Assembly (NCBI GenBank): GCA_964585685.1 | Contig: CAZPEP010000026.1 | Coordinates: forward strand, 62,001 to 126,000 | Length of the DNA: 64,000 nt | Source: JALHVH01 sp964585685 | GTDB taxonomy: Bacteria > Acidobacteriota > Aminicenantia > Aminicenantales > Saccharicenantaceae | Direction of reading: 5' to 3' | Shown here: piece after piece, positions 24,236 through 33,251 of the stretch | How positions within the stretch are numbered: the first letter of the stretch is position 1 | How the letters are laid out: each line of letters begins with the position of its first letter | Notes under the pieces: generated by a model | Told to the model about the DNA's origin: nothing | Databases searched by the model: none | The model's input: only the letters and a program-made list of their open reading frames with translations | Program-made: the position numbers and the translations under genes

Positions 24236-25224
24236 ATTCCTTCGGTCGATCGTTCCGGATCTCTATCTTCGGCGAATCCCACGGGGAATGCGTGGGGGCG
24301 GTGATCGACGGCTGCCCGGCCGGGCTCAGCCTCTCCCCCCGCGACCTCTTCGAGGATATCGAGAGGCGGAGGCCCGGCAGGCCGGGAGGGACTCCTCGGC
24401 GGGAACCGGATGTGCCGGAGATCCGCAGCGGCGTCGTGGGAGGGACGACCACCGGGGCCCCCGTGACGATCGTCTTTGCGAACACGAACGTCGAGCCCTC
24501 CGACTACGCACCGCTCCGGGACATCCCTCGTCCCGGGCACGCCGACCTAGTAGCCCGCCTCAAGTTCCGGGGATTTAATGACGCCCGCGGCGGCGGGCAT
24601 TTCTCGGGCCGTCTTACCCTGCCCCTGGTCGCAGTGGGGGCGGTCGCCAAGAAGTTGCTCACACCCGCGACCCTGACGGCCTTCATCCTCGAGGCCGGTG
24701 GATCCCCCGACATCGAGGGAGCAGTCCGTTCGGCCCGAGAGGACGGGGACTCGGCCGGCGGCCTCATCGAATGCCGTGGATCGGGTTTCCCTCCCGGGCT
24801 CGGAGAGCCGTTCTTCGACTCGGTCGAATCGCTGATCGCCCATGTGATCTTCGCCGTCCCCGGAATCAAGGGGATCGAGTTCGGTGCGGGCTTCGCCGCC
24901 TCGAGGATGCGCGGGAGCGAATGCAACGACGCTCTCGTCGACGCCGGGGGGAAGACCCGTACCAACCACAGCGGCGGGATCAATGGCGGGATCACCAACG
25001 GCAACGAGCTCGTCTTCCGGGTCGCCGTGAAACCCCCCTCGAGCATCCGCAAGGAACAGGAATCCATAGAACTGCAGACGGGCCTGCCCGCCCGCTTCTA
25101 CGTCCCCGGACGACACGATGCCTGCATGGCCCTCCGGATGCCGGTGATCATCGAGGCCTCGGCGGCCGTCGTTCTGGCCGATCTGATGCTCCAGCAACAA
25201 CTCCTTTCGAGAATTGTGAGGTGA
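24232..25224 (+). CDS. aroC: Chorismate synthase
   Basis: A 330-residue flavin-dependent lyase making chorismate, the last common aromatic precursor. Signature pieces are IFGESHGECVGAVIDGCPAG, RPGHADLVARLKF, ARGGGHFSGRLT and HSGGINGGITNGNELVFRVA, with no lesion. It is slightly shorter than the common 350-390 residues. It overlaps aroA by four bases and is followed by pheA after three bases. Confidence 0.95.
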   Translation: MNSFGRSFRISIFGESHGECVGAVIDGCPAGLSLSPRDLFEDIERRRPGRPGGTPRREPDVPEIRSGVVGGTTTGAPVTIVFANTNVEPSDYAPLRDIPRPGHADLVARLKFRGFNDARGGGHFSGRLTLPLVAVGAVAKKLLTPATLTAFILEAGGSPDIEGAVRSAREDGDSAGGLIECRGSGFPPGLGEPFFDSVESLIAHVIFAVPGIKGIEFGAGFAASRMRGSECNDALVDAGGKTRTNHSGGINGGITNGNELVFRVAVKPPSSIRKEQESIELQTGLPARFYVPGRHDACMALRMPVIIEASAAVVLADLMLQQQLLSRIVR

Positions 25225-25227
25225 ACC

Positions 25228-26298
25228 ATGAATCTTCAAAAGGTCCGAACCCTTATCGACGAGATCGACAACGAGATCCTGGGTCTTCTCAACGAGCGGA
25301 TGGAACTCGCACTGAGGACGATGAAACTTAAGGGCTCCGTTCTTGACGCGGAAAGAGAGAAGCAGATCCTCGACGAGGTGACCCGGCGCTCCCGGGACTA
25401 TAACCCCCTCGTCCCGGGCGAGGCGATCTGCTCCATCTATGGCGAGATCATCAAGGCCAGCCGGGGGATCCAGGCGGACGGGAGGCGCCTCATCGGGTTC
25501 CAGGGGGAGCATGGGGCCTTCGGCGAGCTGGCCGCCCGACGCTTCGATCCCGGCCTCGTGACGATCCCCTGCGTCGAGTTCGCGGATGTCTTTGACGGTG
25601 TCGAAAAGGGCTGGCTGGACTTCGGCATCGTCCCGGTGGAGAATTCCATCGGCGGCGCCGTCGTCGACGTCAACGCGCTGATGATCCAAAGGGACCTCGG
25701 CGTGACGTCCGCCGTCAAGCTCCGGATCAGCCACTGTCTCCTGACCCTTCCCGAGACCCATTATCAGGACATCCGTGTCCTCTACTCCCATCCCCAGGCC
25801 CTGTCCCAGTGCCGGAACTTCATCGACCGGCATCAGATCGAGGCCCGTCCCTACTATGACACGGCGGGGGCCGCCCGGATGCTGGCCAAGGAGAAGCCGA
25901 AGCGTACCGCGGTCATCGCGAGCGAGCTTTGCGCCGGACTCTACAACCTGGAGATCGTCAAGGATCGGATCGAGGACCACTCGTATAACTACACAAGGTT
26001 CCTCGTCCTGTCGAAGGAGCCGCAAACGGGGCCCGCCGATATGGGGTCCGTCATTTTCTCCACACCCCACACGGCTGGGGCTCTGTTCGGCATCCTCGAG
26101 ATCTTCGCCCGGGCCCATATCAACCTGACGAAGATCGAATCCTTTCCTTATCAGGACGATCCGAGCCAGTGCGCATTTTTTCTTGATTTCCGGCACAACG
26201 ATATCCGGAACGCCATCGATCCGGTCCTGGAAGAGGTCCGGAAGAGGACCGCAACGTTCCGGCTCCTGGGATTCTACAAAGAGGAGGTTTGCTCATGA
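25228..26298 (+). CDS. pheA: Bifunctional chorismate mutase - prephenate dehydratase (P-protein)
   Basis: A 356-residue enzyme turning chorismate to phenylpyruvate, the phenylalanine branch. Domains in order: AroQ-type chorismate mutase (about 1-85, VRTLIDEIDNEILGLLNERM), prephenate dehydratase (about 88-265, with IGFQGEHGAFGELAA, VPVENSIGGAV and the catalytic Thr in NYTRFLVLS), and an ACT domain (about 270-356). The ACT effector motifs read GALFGIL and ESFPYQ, close to the GALV and ESRP motifs that bind Phe, so feedback inhibition is likely. GAGGAGG near its end serves the following tyrA remnant. Confidence 0.95.
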   Translation: MNLQKVRTLIDEIDNEILGLLNERMELALRTMKLKGSVLDAEREKQILDEVTRRSRDYNPLVPGEAICSIYGEIIKASRGIQADGRRLIGFQGEHGAFGELAARRFDPGLVTIPCVEFADVFDGVEKGWLDFGIVPVENSIGGAVVDVNALMIQRDLGVTSAVKLRISHCLLTLPETHYQDIRVLYSHPQALSQCRNFIDRHQIEARPYYDTAGAARMLAKEKPKRTAVIASELCAGLYNLEIVKDRIEDHSYNYTRFLVLSKEPQTGPADMGSVIFSTPHTAGALFGILEIFARAHINLTKIESFPYQDDPSQCAFFLDFRHNDIRNAIDPVLEEVRKRTATFRLLGFYKEEVCS

Positions 26299-26895
26299 AG
26301 ATCGCCGCGTACGAGGCCGCCGTCCCGGCCCTCACTTCAGGATGCTTCCTCGCCGACGTCGCTTCGGTGAACGGGGCCATCCCCGATTACTATGGCAACC
26401 TGCCCGGTTTCCGATTCGTGTCACTCCATCCAATGTTCGGCCCGACCTTCGGCAACATCTCCAGGCTCGAGGACGAAAACGTCATCATCATCAGGGAATA
26501 GGACCCGGACGGTGCCCGCTTCTTCCGCGAATTCCTTCGGGGGAAGAAGATCCGGATCCACGATTATTCATTCGAACAGCACGACCGGCTGATCGCCTAT
26601 TCCCTGACCCTGCCGTTCGCCTCGACCATGGTCTTCGCGATCTGCATGAACAGCGCGACGGTCCCGGGGACGATGTTTAAAAAGCATCTCGAGATCGCCA
26701 AGGGGCTCCTCTCCGAGGACGACGACCTCCTGGCCGAGATCATCTTCAGCCCCCATTCTCTGGCCAAGCTCGAAGGGGTCACGGCCTCTGGAATTCCTGA
26801 AGCATATTATCCTGGCCCGGGACACCGATGAGGCGGGCACCTTTTTCCGAAGCCTGAGGAGCAACCTTCGGGCGACCGAGGTCCCCTTTTCATAA
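26295..26895 (+). pseudogene. tyrA: Prephenate dehydrogenase (tyrA) pseudogene
   Basis: Starts at an ATG overlapping the pheA stop (ATGA), with a good GGAGG. The first residues MKIAAYEA run straight into VPALTSGCFLADVASVNGAI, so the NAD-binding region with its glycine motif (~60-85 residues) is missing. HPMFGPTFGNISRLEDENV is recognisable. A TAG stop sits at 26499-26501; the same frame then continues FFREFLRGKKIRIHDYS, EQHDRLIAYSLTLPFAST. A frame change near 26787 leads to LEFLKHIILARDT and a stop at 26893-26895. Three independent lesions make this a dead gene; tyrosine synthesis would need another copy. Confidence 0.85.
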
Positions 26896-26898
26896 CAT

Positions 26899-26930
26899 AA
26901 AAAAAGCCCCGGAGCGCCGGCTCCGGGGCT
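26899..26930 (-). terminator. Intrinsic terminator of the PFOR gene, between convergent operons
   Basis: An 11-bp perfect stem AGCCCCGGAGC/GCTCCGGGGCT with a four-base loop. On the minus strand it is followed by seven T, a strong terminator for nifJ, 22 bases past its stop. On the plus strand the T-run is weak, but the stem also closes the aromatic operon. Confidence 0.88.
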
Positions 26931-26951
26931 CGGGTTTGCGTCCTGCGGACC

Positions 26952-29900
26952 TTATTCGGCCATTTTCTTGTAATCCCGGAACCGCTTCGCGGCCTCGTCC
27001 GCCGCCTGTTTGAAGAGGACCTCGGAGATCTCGGGGTGCTGCTGGGCGAGGGTCCTGTAGCGGACCTCATTATTGAGGAAGGTCTGGTAGTCGAGCTTGG
27101 GCTCCTTGGAGTCGAGGGTGAACGGGTTCTTGCCTTCCCGGGCGAGCAGGGGGTTGTAGCGGTAGAGGATCCAGTAGCCGGTGTCGACGGCGAGCTTCTC
27201 TTCGGCCTGGGTTTTCGTCATGTCGATGCCGTGGTTGATGCAGGGCGAATAAGCGATGATCAGGGACGGGCCTTCATAGGCTTCGGCCTCAAGGAAGGCC
27301 TTGAGGCACTGGTTCTGGTTGGCCCCCATGGCAACGGCGGCGACGTAGACGTAGCCGTAGGTCATGGCCATGCGGCCGAGATCCTTCTTCGAGGTCCTTT
27401 TGCCCGCCGCCGCGAACTTGGCCACGGAGCCGGTCGGCGTCGACTTCGACGCCTGCCCGCCGGTGTTGGAGTAGACCTCGGTGTCCAGGACAAGGACGTT
27501 GACGTTACGGTTCTGGGCGAGGACATGGTCGAGGCCGCCGTAGCCGATATCGTAGGCCCAGCCGTCCCCGCCGATACACCAGACGCTCTTCTCGATGAGG
27601 TGATCCTTGAGCTCGGCGATCTTCGCGACGAAAGGTTTGGCCGCGGGCCCCGCCGTCCGGAGGGCTTCCGGAAGGGCCGCCTTGACGGCCTCGACCGCGG
27701 CCCTGGCTTCGGCGTCCACCGATTTCCAGAGGCCCTTCATTTTTTGAAGGGCGTCCGCGAGCGCCGGCGTGGTCCCAGCAGCTAGAAGCCCGTCGAAGGC
27801 TTCGGCCAGCTGATTCCGGCCGGAATCCACGGCTAGCCTCATGCCGAAGCCGTATTCGGCGTTATCCTCGAAGAGAGAGTTCGCCCAGGTTGGCCCGCGG
27901 CCCTCCCTGTTCTTGGCATAGGGGACCGTCGGGAACGTGCCGCCGTAGATGGACGAGCAACCCGTAGCGTTGGCCACGATCATCCGGTCGCCGAAGAGCT
28001 GCGTGGCCAGCTTGACGTAGGGCGTCTCGCCGCATCCGGCGCAGGCCCCGCTGAACTCGAATAGCGGCTGGAGGAGCTGGCTGCCCTTGACCGTGTCCCT
28101 CTTGAGCCCGTCGAGCACCTCGTATGGCAGTCTTTCGAAGAAGGCCTCGTTGGTGTTCTCTCCTGCGGCCCGGGCCTCTTCGATGGGGACCATCTTGAGG
28201 GCCTTGATCTTTGACGGGCAGACCTCGACGCAGTTCTCGCAGCCGACGCAGTCCTCGACATAGACCTGGAGCCTGTAGACGAGGTCCCGTTCGTTCTTCG
28301 CGGTCGATTTCAGCGTCGTGAATCCGGCAGGGGCGCCGGCCAGGTCCTTGGGGTCGATCTGCTTGGGGCGGATCGTGGCGTGCGGACAGATCATGGCGCA
28401 TTGGTTGCACTGGATGCAGTTCTCGGGGGTCCAGGCGGGGACGTCCGACGCGATCCCCCTCTTTTCCAGCCGGGCGGTGGCTGTTGGGACCTGGCCGTCG
28501 AGCGGCATCTTGGAGACGGGGATGGTGTCGCCCTTGAAATGCATGATGGGGTCGATGATGTCCCTGACGAAGGGCTCGGCGTTGTCCGGGAGCAGTTTGG
28601 GGACCGGGGCCGACACCGTGATCTTCTCTGGCACGAGCACAGGCTCGAGGGCTTCGGCCGCGCGGTCGACGGCCGCCCAGTTCATCTCGACGACGTTCAT
28701 GCCCTTCTTGAGGAAGGACTTCTTGATGGCCTTCTTTATGAGCGCGATGGCCTCGGCCTCGGGAAGGACACCGGAGATCTTGAAGAAGCAGGCCTGCATC
28801 AAGGTGTTAATCCGGCCGCCCAGTCCGAGCTCCTTGGCGATCTTGAGGGCGTCGATGGCGTAGACCTTGACCTTCCGGTCGATGATGGTTCTCTGCATAT
28901 CCTCGGTCAGGTGTTCGAAGACCTCGGCCGCCGGCCACGGGCAGTTGATGAGGAAGGTCCCGCCTTCCCGGATGCCTTCGAGGATGTCGTAGCGGCCGAT
29001 GTAGGAGATCTTGTGGAGGGCGACGAAATCGGGCTTGTCGACGAGGTACTGGGATTGGATGGGGTTCCTCCCGAAGCGGAGGTGGGAGATGGTGACGCCG
29101 CCCGATTTCTTGGAATCGTACTGGAAGTACCCCTGGGCGTACAGGTCGGTGTTGTCGCCGATGATCGTGATGGAGTTCTTGTTGGCGCCGACCGTGCCGT
29201 CCGAGCCGTACCCCCAGAACTTGCAGCGGACCGTGCCCGGGAGCTCGGTATCAATGGCGGGACCCAGCGGAAGGGAGGTCCCGGCCAAATCATCGAGGAT
29301 ACCGACGGTAAAGCCGTGTTTGGCATTCCCGTCCAGGTGGTCGTAAACGGCCTTGACCATATTCGGCGTGAATTCCTTGGAGGACAGCCCGTAACGGCCG
29401 CCGATGACCTTAACCGGCCTGCCCGAGAGGGCGACGGCTACGTCGAGGTAAAGGGGCTCGCCGAGGGCGCCCGGTTCCTTGGTCCGGTCGAGGACGGCGA
29501 TCTTCCGGGTCGAAGCCGGGAGCGCCGCAATCAGGGCGGCCGCGTCGAACGGGCGGTATAACCTGACCTTGATGAGGCCGAGCTTGGCCCCGGCCTTGTT
29601 CAGGGCGTGAATCGTCTCTTCGGCGGTCTCGGCCCCGGAGCCCATCATGACGATGACCTTATCGGCATCGGGGGCGCCGATGTAGTCGAAGAGCTTATAG
29701 GACCGGCCGAGCGCCAGGCCGACTTTGTCCATGTATTCCTGGACGACGGCCGGGGCCAGCGTGTAATGGAGGTTGACGGTCTCGCGTCCCTGAAAATAAA
29801 CGTCGGGATTCTGCTGACCGACCTTAAGCATCGGGCGCTCTGGGCTGAGGGCGTTGGTGCGGAACTCCCCGAGGTGCTTGGGCTCGAAGAGCGCGGCCAG

Positions 29901-30470
29901 GGTCTCGTAGGGGACGAGGTCGATCTTCTGGACCTCGCTCGAGGTCCGGAAGCCGTCGAAGAAGTGGAGGAACGGGATCCGTGTCCGGAGCGTGGCCAGG
30001 TGGGCAACGATGGCCAGGTCCTGGGACTCCTGGACCGAACCGGCGCAGAGCATGGCGAAGCCTGTGTTCCGGGCGGCCATGACGTCGCTGTGATCGCCAA
30101 AGATCGAAAGTGACTGGCAAGCCAGCGAGCGGGCCGAGACCAGGAAGACCGTCGGCAGCATCTCGCCCGCAATCTTGTGCATGTTCGGCAGCATGAGCAT
30201 GAGGCCCTGGGAAGCCGTGAAGGTCGTCGTCAGGGCGCCTGCGGATAGGCTGCCGTGGACCGCCCCGGACGCCCCACCCTCGGATTGAAGCTCCACTACG
30301 TTGACCGGCTGGCCGAAGATGTTCTTGCGGCCTTGGGCGGCCCAGTCGTCGGCCAGTTCTCCCATGGTCGAAGAGGGGGTGATGGGGTAGATCGCTGCAA
30401 CCTCGGAATACGCATAAGCCACGTGCGTCGCTGCAGTGTTCCCGTCGACGGCTTTGAAGTTCTTTGACAT
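26952..30470 (-). CDS. nifJ: Pyruvate:ferredoxin (flavodoxin) oxidoreductase, single-chain
   Basis: A 1172-residue enzyme that oxidises pyruvate to acetyl-CoA and CO2 and reduces ferredoxin or flavodoxin. All domains of the one-chain form are present: pyruvate domain (VAAIYPITPSSTMGELADDW at the start), the gamma-type domain (KSGGVTISHLRFG), two [4Fe-4S] clusters (CIQCNQCAMICP near 683 and CVGCENCVEVCP near 740), a proximal cluster (ACAGCGETPY), and the thiamine diphosphate site GGDGWAYDIGYGG near 967 with EVYSNTGGQASKSTPTG. It follows recR by 38 bases with AGGAG before the ATG, so it may be read with dnaX-ybaB-recR. It implies anaerobic metabolism. Confidence 0.96.
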   Translation of the reverse strand: MSKNFKAVDGNTAATHVAYAYSEVAAIYPITPSSTMGELADDWAAQGRKNIFGQPVNVVELQSEGGASGAVHGSLSAGALTTTFTASQGLMLMLPNMHKIAGEMLPTVFLVSARSLACQSLSIFGDHSDVMAARNTGFAMLCAGSVQESQDLAIVAHLATLRTRIPFLHFFDGFRTSSEVQKIDLVPYETLAALFEPKHLGEFRTNALSPERPMLKVGQQNPDVYFQGRETVNLHYTLAPAVVQEYMDKVGLALGRSYKLFDYIGAPDADKVIVMMGSGAETAEETIHALNKAGAKLGLIKVRLYRPFDAAALIAALPASTRKIAVLDRTKEPGALGEPLYLDVAVALSGRPVKVIGGRYGLSSKEFTPNMVKAVYDHLDGNAKHGFTVGILDDLAGTSLPLGPAIDTELPGTVRCKFWGYGSDGTVGANKNSITIIGDNTDLYAQGYFQYDSKKSGGVTISHLRFGRNPIQSQYLVDKPDFVALHKISYIGRYDILEGIREGGTFLINCPWPAAEVFEHLTEDMQRTIIDRKVKVYAIDALKIAKELGLGGRINTLMQACFFKISGVLPEAEAIALIKKAIKKSFLKKGMNVVEMNWAAVDRAAEALEPVLVPEKITVSAPVPKLLPDNAEPFVRDIIDPIMHFKGDTIPVSKMPLDGQVPTATARLEKRGIASDVPAWTPENCIQCNQCAMICPHATIRPKQIDPKDLAGAPAGFTTLKSTAKNERDLVYRLQVYVEDCVGCENCVEVCPSKIKALKMVPIEEARAAGENTNEAFFERLPYEVLDGLKRDTVKGSQLLQPLFEFSGACAGCGETPYVKLATQLFGDRMIVANATGCSSIYGGTFPTVPYAKNREGRGPTWANSLFEDNAEYGFGMRLAVDSGRNQLAEAFDGLLAAGTTPALADALQKMKGLWKSVDAEARAAVEAVKAALPEALRTAGPAAKPFVAKIAELKDHLIEKSVWCIGGDGWAYDIGYGGLDHVLAQNRNVNVLVLDTEVYSNTGGQASKSTPTGSVAKFAAAGKRTSKKDLGRMAMTYGYVYVAAVAMGANQNQCLKAFLEAEAYEGPSLIIAYSPCINHGIDMTKTQAEEKLAVDTGYWILYRYNPLLAREGKNPFTLDSKEPKLDYQTFLNNEVRYRTLAQQHPEISEVLFKQAADEAAKRFRDYKKMAE

Positions 30471-30508
30471 CGTTTGTTCTCCTATCTGCGCCCGGCGCGA
30501 AATTCGTT

Positions 30509-31117
30509 CTAGTCCTTGAGTTCCGTCCGGCCCTCGAGGGCCTTCCTGATAGTGACCTGGTCGGCGAAATCGAGATCCGAGCCAACCGGAAGCCCCGTGG
30601 CCAGCTTCGTGATCCTGAGCTCAAAGCCCCTGAGGGCCCCGGCCAGGTACAGGGCGGTCGCCTCGCCGTCCACCGTCGGGTTCGTGGCGATGATGACCTC
30701 CCGGAACGTTCCCGTTTCGATCCTTTTCGTGAGCTTCTCCAGCTTCAGCTCATCTGGGCCCCGGCCTTTAAGGGGCGAGAGCGATCCCAGGAGGACGTGA
30801 TAGCGGCCCCGGAAAGCGCCGGTCTTCTCGATCGACGAGATGTTGAACGGCTCTTCGACGACACACAGGGCGTCGTCCTGGCGGTGGGGGTCGGCGCACA
30901 TCTGGCAGGGGTCGACGTGCGTGATGTTGTTGCAGACCGAACAGGAGAATATCCTCTTCCTGGCGTCGCGGATGGCTTCGGCCAGCCGGTCGGTGTCCTC
31001 GACCGGCAGGCTGAGGAAGTGAAAGGCCATGCGCTGGGCGGTCTTGGCGCCGACGCCCGGAATGCGCCTCAGTTCTTCGATGAGGTCATTGAGAGGCCGG
31101 GCATACTCGAACATCAA
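30509..31117 (-). CDS. recR: Recombination mediator RecR
   Basis: A 202-residue protein that with RecF and RecO loads RecA at gaps. Visible are an N-terminal helix-hairpin-helix (LRRIPGVGAKTAQRMAFHFL), a four-cysteine zinc finger (CSVCNNITHVDPCQMC), and the Toprim domain ending in the ITKLATGLPVGSDLDFAD motif. It overlaps ybaB by four bases (ATGA). The order dnaX-ybaB-recR is widely conserved. Confidence 0.96.
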   Translation of the reverse strand: MMFEYARPLNDLIEELRRIPGVGAKTAQRMAFHFLSLPVEDTDRLAEAIRDARKRIFSCSVCNNITHVDPCQMCADPHRQDDALCVVEEPFNISSIEKTGAFRGRYHVLLGSLSPLKGRGPDELKLEKLTKRIETGTFREVIIATNPTVDGEATALYLAGALRGFELRITKLATGLPVGSDLDFADQVTIRKALEGRTELKD

Positions 31118-31425
31118 AACATCCCCGGGAGCTTGAGGTTGGCCCCGAGCGCCCCGAGGCGCTCCGCCGTTCGGGCGTCGACCTTGGTGGCCGCGTCGTT
31201 GAAGGCCGCGAGGATAAGGTCCTGGAGCATGTCGACGTCGTCCCTGTCGACGACCTCCCGGTCGATTCGGACCGAAACGGGGGCCTTCCTTCCGTCCATG
31301 ACGACGGTCACCATGCCGCCACCGCTCGAGCCGTCGACGCGCATCTCGGCGAGCTCCTTCTGGAGGCGATCCTGCATCTCCTTGGCCGCTTTGAGCATCC
31401 TCTGCATTTCCATGACGTTCTTCAT
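31114..31425 (-). CDS. ybaB: YbaB/EbfC-family nucleoid-associated protein
   Basis: A 103-residue DNA-binding dimer. The long N-terminal helix (MQRMLKAAKEMQDRLQKELA) is followed by the beta sheet with GGGMVTVVMDGRKAPVSVRID and the C-terminal helices, the normal size and layout of this family. It lies 10 bases after dnaX and overlaps recR, the standard context. Confidence 0.94.
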   Translation of the reverse strand: MKNVMEMQRMLKAAKEMQDRLQKELAEMRVDGSSGGGMVTVVMDGRKAPVSVRIDREVVDRDDVDMLQDLILAAFNDAATKVDARTAERLGALGANLKLPGMF

Positions 31426-31435
31426 CGCTTCTCCC

Positions 31436-33127
31436 CTATTTCCCTTCGGCCGGTTTCTTTACGGGATCGACCGAGAGCACCTTGGCCTTGAACGTGTCCA
31501 TGAAGAACCGGACCGTCGGATCCTTGAGGGCGGATTCCGCCTCGCCGCCCTTGGGCTCGGTGGGGACCGGAGCCGGACCTTGGGGCTCGAGGAGGCGGAG
31601 CCGAAGCGGCCGTCCGGCCGCCTCCGAGGCGATCCTCTCAACGAGCTTCGTGTCTCGGCGGACGGTGGGCCCGTAGAACTTCCTCTCGCCTTCGTATGCG
31701 ATCTCGATCGCGTCCTCGCCAATCGCATAAGAGGAATATTGGGCTAGGACGGCGGCCAGGGCGGGCTTTTCCTTCTGGATGCCCTCCAGGATGCGGCCGA
31801 AGAGCTCCTTAGGCCCGGCGACAGGAGCCGGCGGAAGGGCCGGGGGGGCGGGTTCAGGCCGCGGTCGGGGGGGCGCGGTCTCGACGCCGGCCCGGGGCCG
31901 GGTTTCGGAAACGCGAGACACGGACGGCTGGGATTGAGGTCCGGCCTTCGGAGCGGGGAGATCTCCCGCGACGTTCGAGTCCCTGACCCCTCCCTGAAGG
32001 GCTTCCACTTCCGCGATGAGGTCGGACAGAGGGACGAGCTTACGGAAATGGCATAGCTTGACCAGGAGCGATTCCAGGAAGATTCGCGGGTGCGAGGAAT
32101 ACCGGAGCCCCGCCTCGGCCTGCTGAAGGGCCAGAAGGTGGCGGAGAAGGTCCTCGGCCGAAGCCTTCCCGGCCTCCCGGCGCAGCCTTTCGAGCTCGAC
32201 GCCGTTTAGGCTCAGAATGTCGCAGGGATCGTCCACGGACCGGGCCAGGAGCAGGTTCCGGAAATGCTCGATGAGCTCCTTGAAGAAGACGCGGAGGTCG
32301 GCCCCGTCCTCGACGAGCCGGTCGACGAGGGAGAACACGGCCTCCGGCTTTTCGTCCAGGACGGCTGACGAACCCTCGTAGAGAAGGTCCATCCCGATCG
32401 AACCGAGGATCTCCTTGAGTTCCTCGTCGTTGATGACTTCGCCGCTGAAGGCGACGGCCTGGTCGAGGAGGCTCTGCGCGTCGCGGAGGCTCCCCTCGGA
32501 GGCGTCGGCGATGAGGCCGAGCCCGTTCGGAGAGATGGTGATGCCCTCCTTCTTAGAGATGTCCATCAGGTGGTTGATGATCTCCTTCCGGGAGATTTTC
32601 TTGAACTCGAAGTGTTGGCAGCGCGAGACGATCGTGGCCGGGACCTTGTTGAACTCCGTGGTTGCGAAGATGAAGACCGTGTTAGCCGGCGGCTCCTCCA
32701 GAGTCTTGAGGAGGGCATTGAACGCGGGCCCGGTGACCTGGTGGACCTCGTCGATGATGATGACCTTGGTCCTGCTGTGGATGGGCTTATATTTAAGACT
32801 CTCGCGGAGCGTCCGGATCTGGTCGATGCCTCCGCTCGACGCACCGTCGATCTCAAGGACGTCCAGGGAGCGGTCCTCGACGATTGCCACGCATTCTTCG
32901 CAGACATTGCAGGGCGTTGGCGTCGGCCCCTCAACGCAGTTCAACGCCTTGGCGAGGACCCGGGCGGCGGTCGTCTTGCCTGTCCCCCGCATCCCGGAGA
33001 ACAGGTAGGCCTGGGTCACCCTCTTCGTCCGGATGGCGTTCTGCAGGGTCTGGACGATAGACCTCTGGCCGACCATGGCCTCAAAGGTCTGAGGCCTGTA
33101 CTTACGGGCTAATATGAGATATGACAT
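31436..33127 (-). CDS. dnaX: DNA polymerase III subunit gamma/tau
   Basis: A 563-residue clamp-loader ATPase. The N-terminal AAA+ module opens ILARKYRPQTFEAMVGQ, with Walker A GMRGTGKTTAARVLA (about residue 45), zinc cysteines around CVEGPTPTPCNVCEECV, the DEVH box in IIDEVHQV and the sensor stretch FIFATTEFNKVPATIVSRCQ. A Pro-rich linker (about 395-440, PRPRPEPAPPALPPAPVAGP) precedes the tau-like C-terminal domain. No A-run slippage site for a shorter gamma form was seen in the linker, so only one form is expected. Confidence 0.95.
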   Translation of the reverse strand: MSYLILARKYRPQTFEAMVGQRSIVQTLQNAIRTKRVTQAYLFSGMRGTGKTTAARVLAKALNCVEGPTPTPCNVCEECVAIVEDRSLDVLEIDGASSGGIDQIRTLRESLKYKPIHSRTKVIIIDEVHQVTGPAFNALLKTLEEPPANTVFIFATTEFNKVPATIVSRCQHFEFKKISRKEIINHLMDISKKEGITISPNGLGLIADASEGSLRDAQSLLDQAVAFSGEVINDEELKEILGSIGMDLLYEGSSAVLDEKPEAVFSLVDRLVEDGADLRVFFKELIEHFRNLLLARSVDDPCDILSLNGVELERLRREAGKASAEDLLRHLLALQQAEAGLRYSSHPRIFLESLLVKLCHFRKLVPLSDLIAEVEALQGGVRDSNVAGDLPAPKAGPQSQPSVSRVSETRPRAGVETAPPRPRPEPAPPALPPAPVAGPKELFGRILEGIQKEKPALAAVLAQYSSYAIGEDAIEIAYEGERKFYGPTVRRDTKLVERIASEAAGRPLRLRLLEPQGPAPVPTEPKGGEAESALKDPTVRFFMDTFKAKVLSVDPVKKPAEGK

Positions 33128-33145
33128 GTGATCAGGCGATACCCT

Positions 33146-33170
33146 GAAAGGGAAGCCGAAGCTCCCTTAA
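33146..33170 (-). promoter_or_regulatory. UUCG-capped hairpin in the dnaX 5' leader
   Basis: The minus strand can fold AAGGGAGC-TTCG-GCTTCCCTT, eight pairs with one bulged T and the very stable UUCG loop, about 20 bases ahead of the dnaX ATG, which lacks a clear ribosome site. It could stabilise the mRNA or tune dnaX translation. Confidence 0.4.
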
Positions 33171-33181
33171 ACGTAAAGAAT

Positions 33182-33209
33182 ATTTTAACACAAATCGAAA
33201 AAATTACAA
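33182..33209 (-). promoter_or_regulatory. Sigma-70 promoter of dnaX
   Basis: On the minus strand TTGTAA (33204-33209) and TAAAAT (33182-33187) are 16 bases apart, giving a leader of about 47 bases before dnaX. The -35 hexamer occupies exactly the same bases as the -35 of the divergent transporter promoter. Confidence 0.6.
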
Positions 33210-33233
33210 TACGGAGACGGGGCATTGTATAAT
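33204..33233 (+). promoter_or_regulatory. Sigma-70 promoter of the EamA transporter gene
   Basis: TTACAA (33204-33209) and consensus TATAAT (33228-33233), 18 bases apart. The -10 box lies 18 bases before the ATG at 33252, so the leader is about 11 bases and has no purine-rich ribosome site. The -35 box is shared, on the opposite strand, with the dnaX promoter. Confidence 0.65.
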
Positions 33234-33251
33234 GGGCACGTCGCGAACGCC

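Noticed and set aside
24547..26196. Minus-strand open frame of 549 codons opposite aroC and pheA
   Set aside because: Both sense genes have complete motifs; the antisense frame has none.
28380..29561. Plus-strand open frame of 393 codons opposite PFOR
   Set aside because: Shadow of the strongly conserved PFOR gene on the other strand; rich in Asp, Gly and Glu as expected from antisense reading.
33225..33251. TTG start nine codons upstream for the EamA transporter
   Set aside because: It overlaps the -10 box TATAAT, so it would lie outside the transcript.
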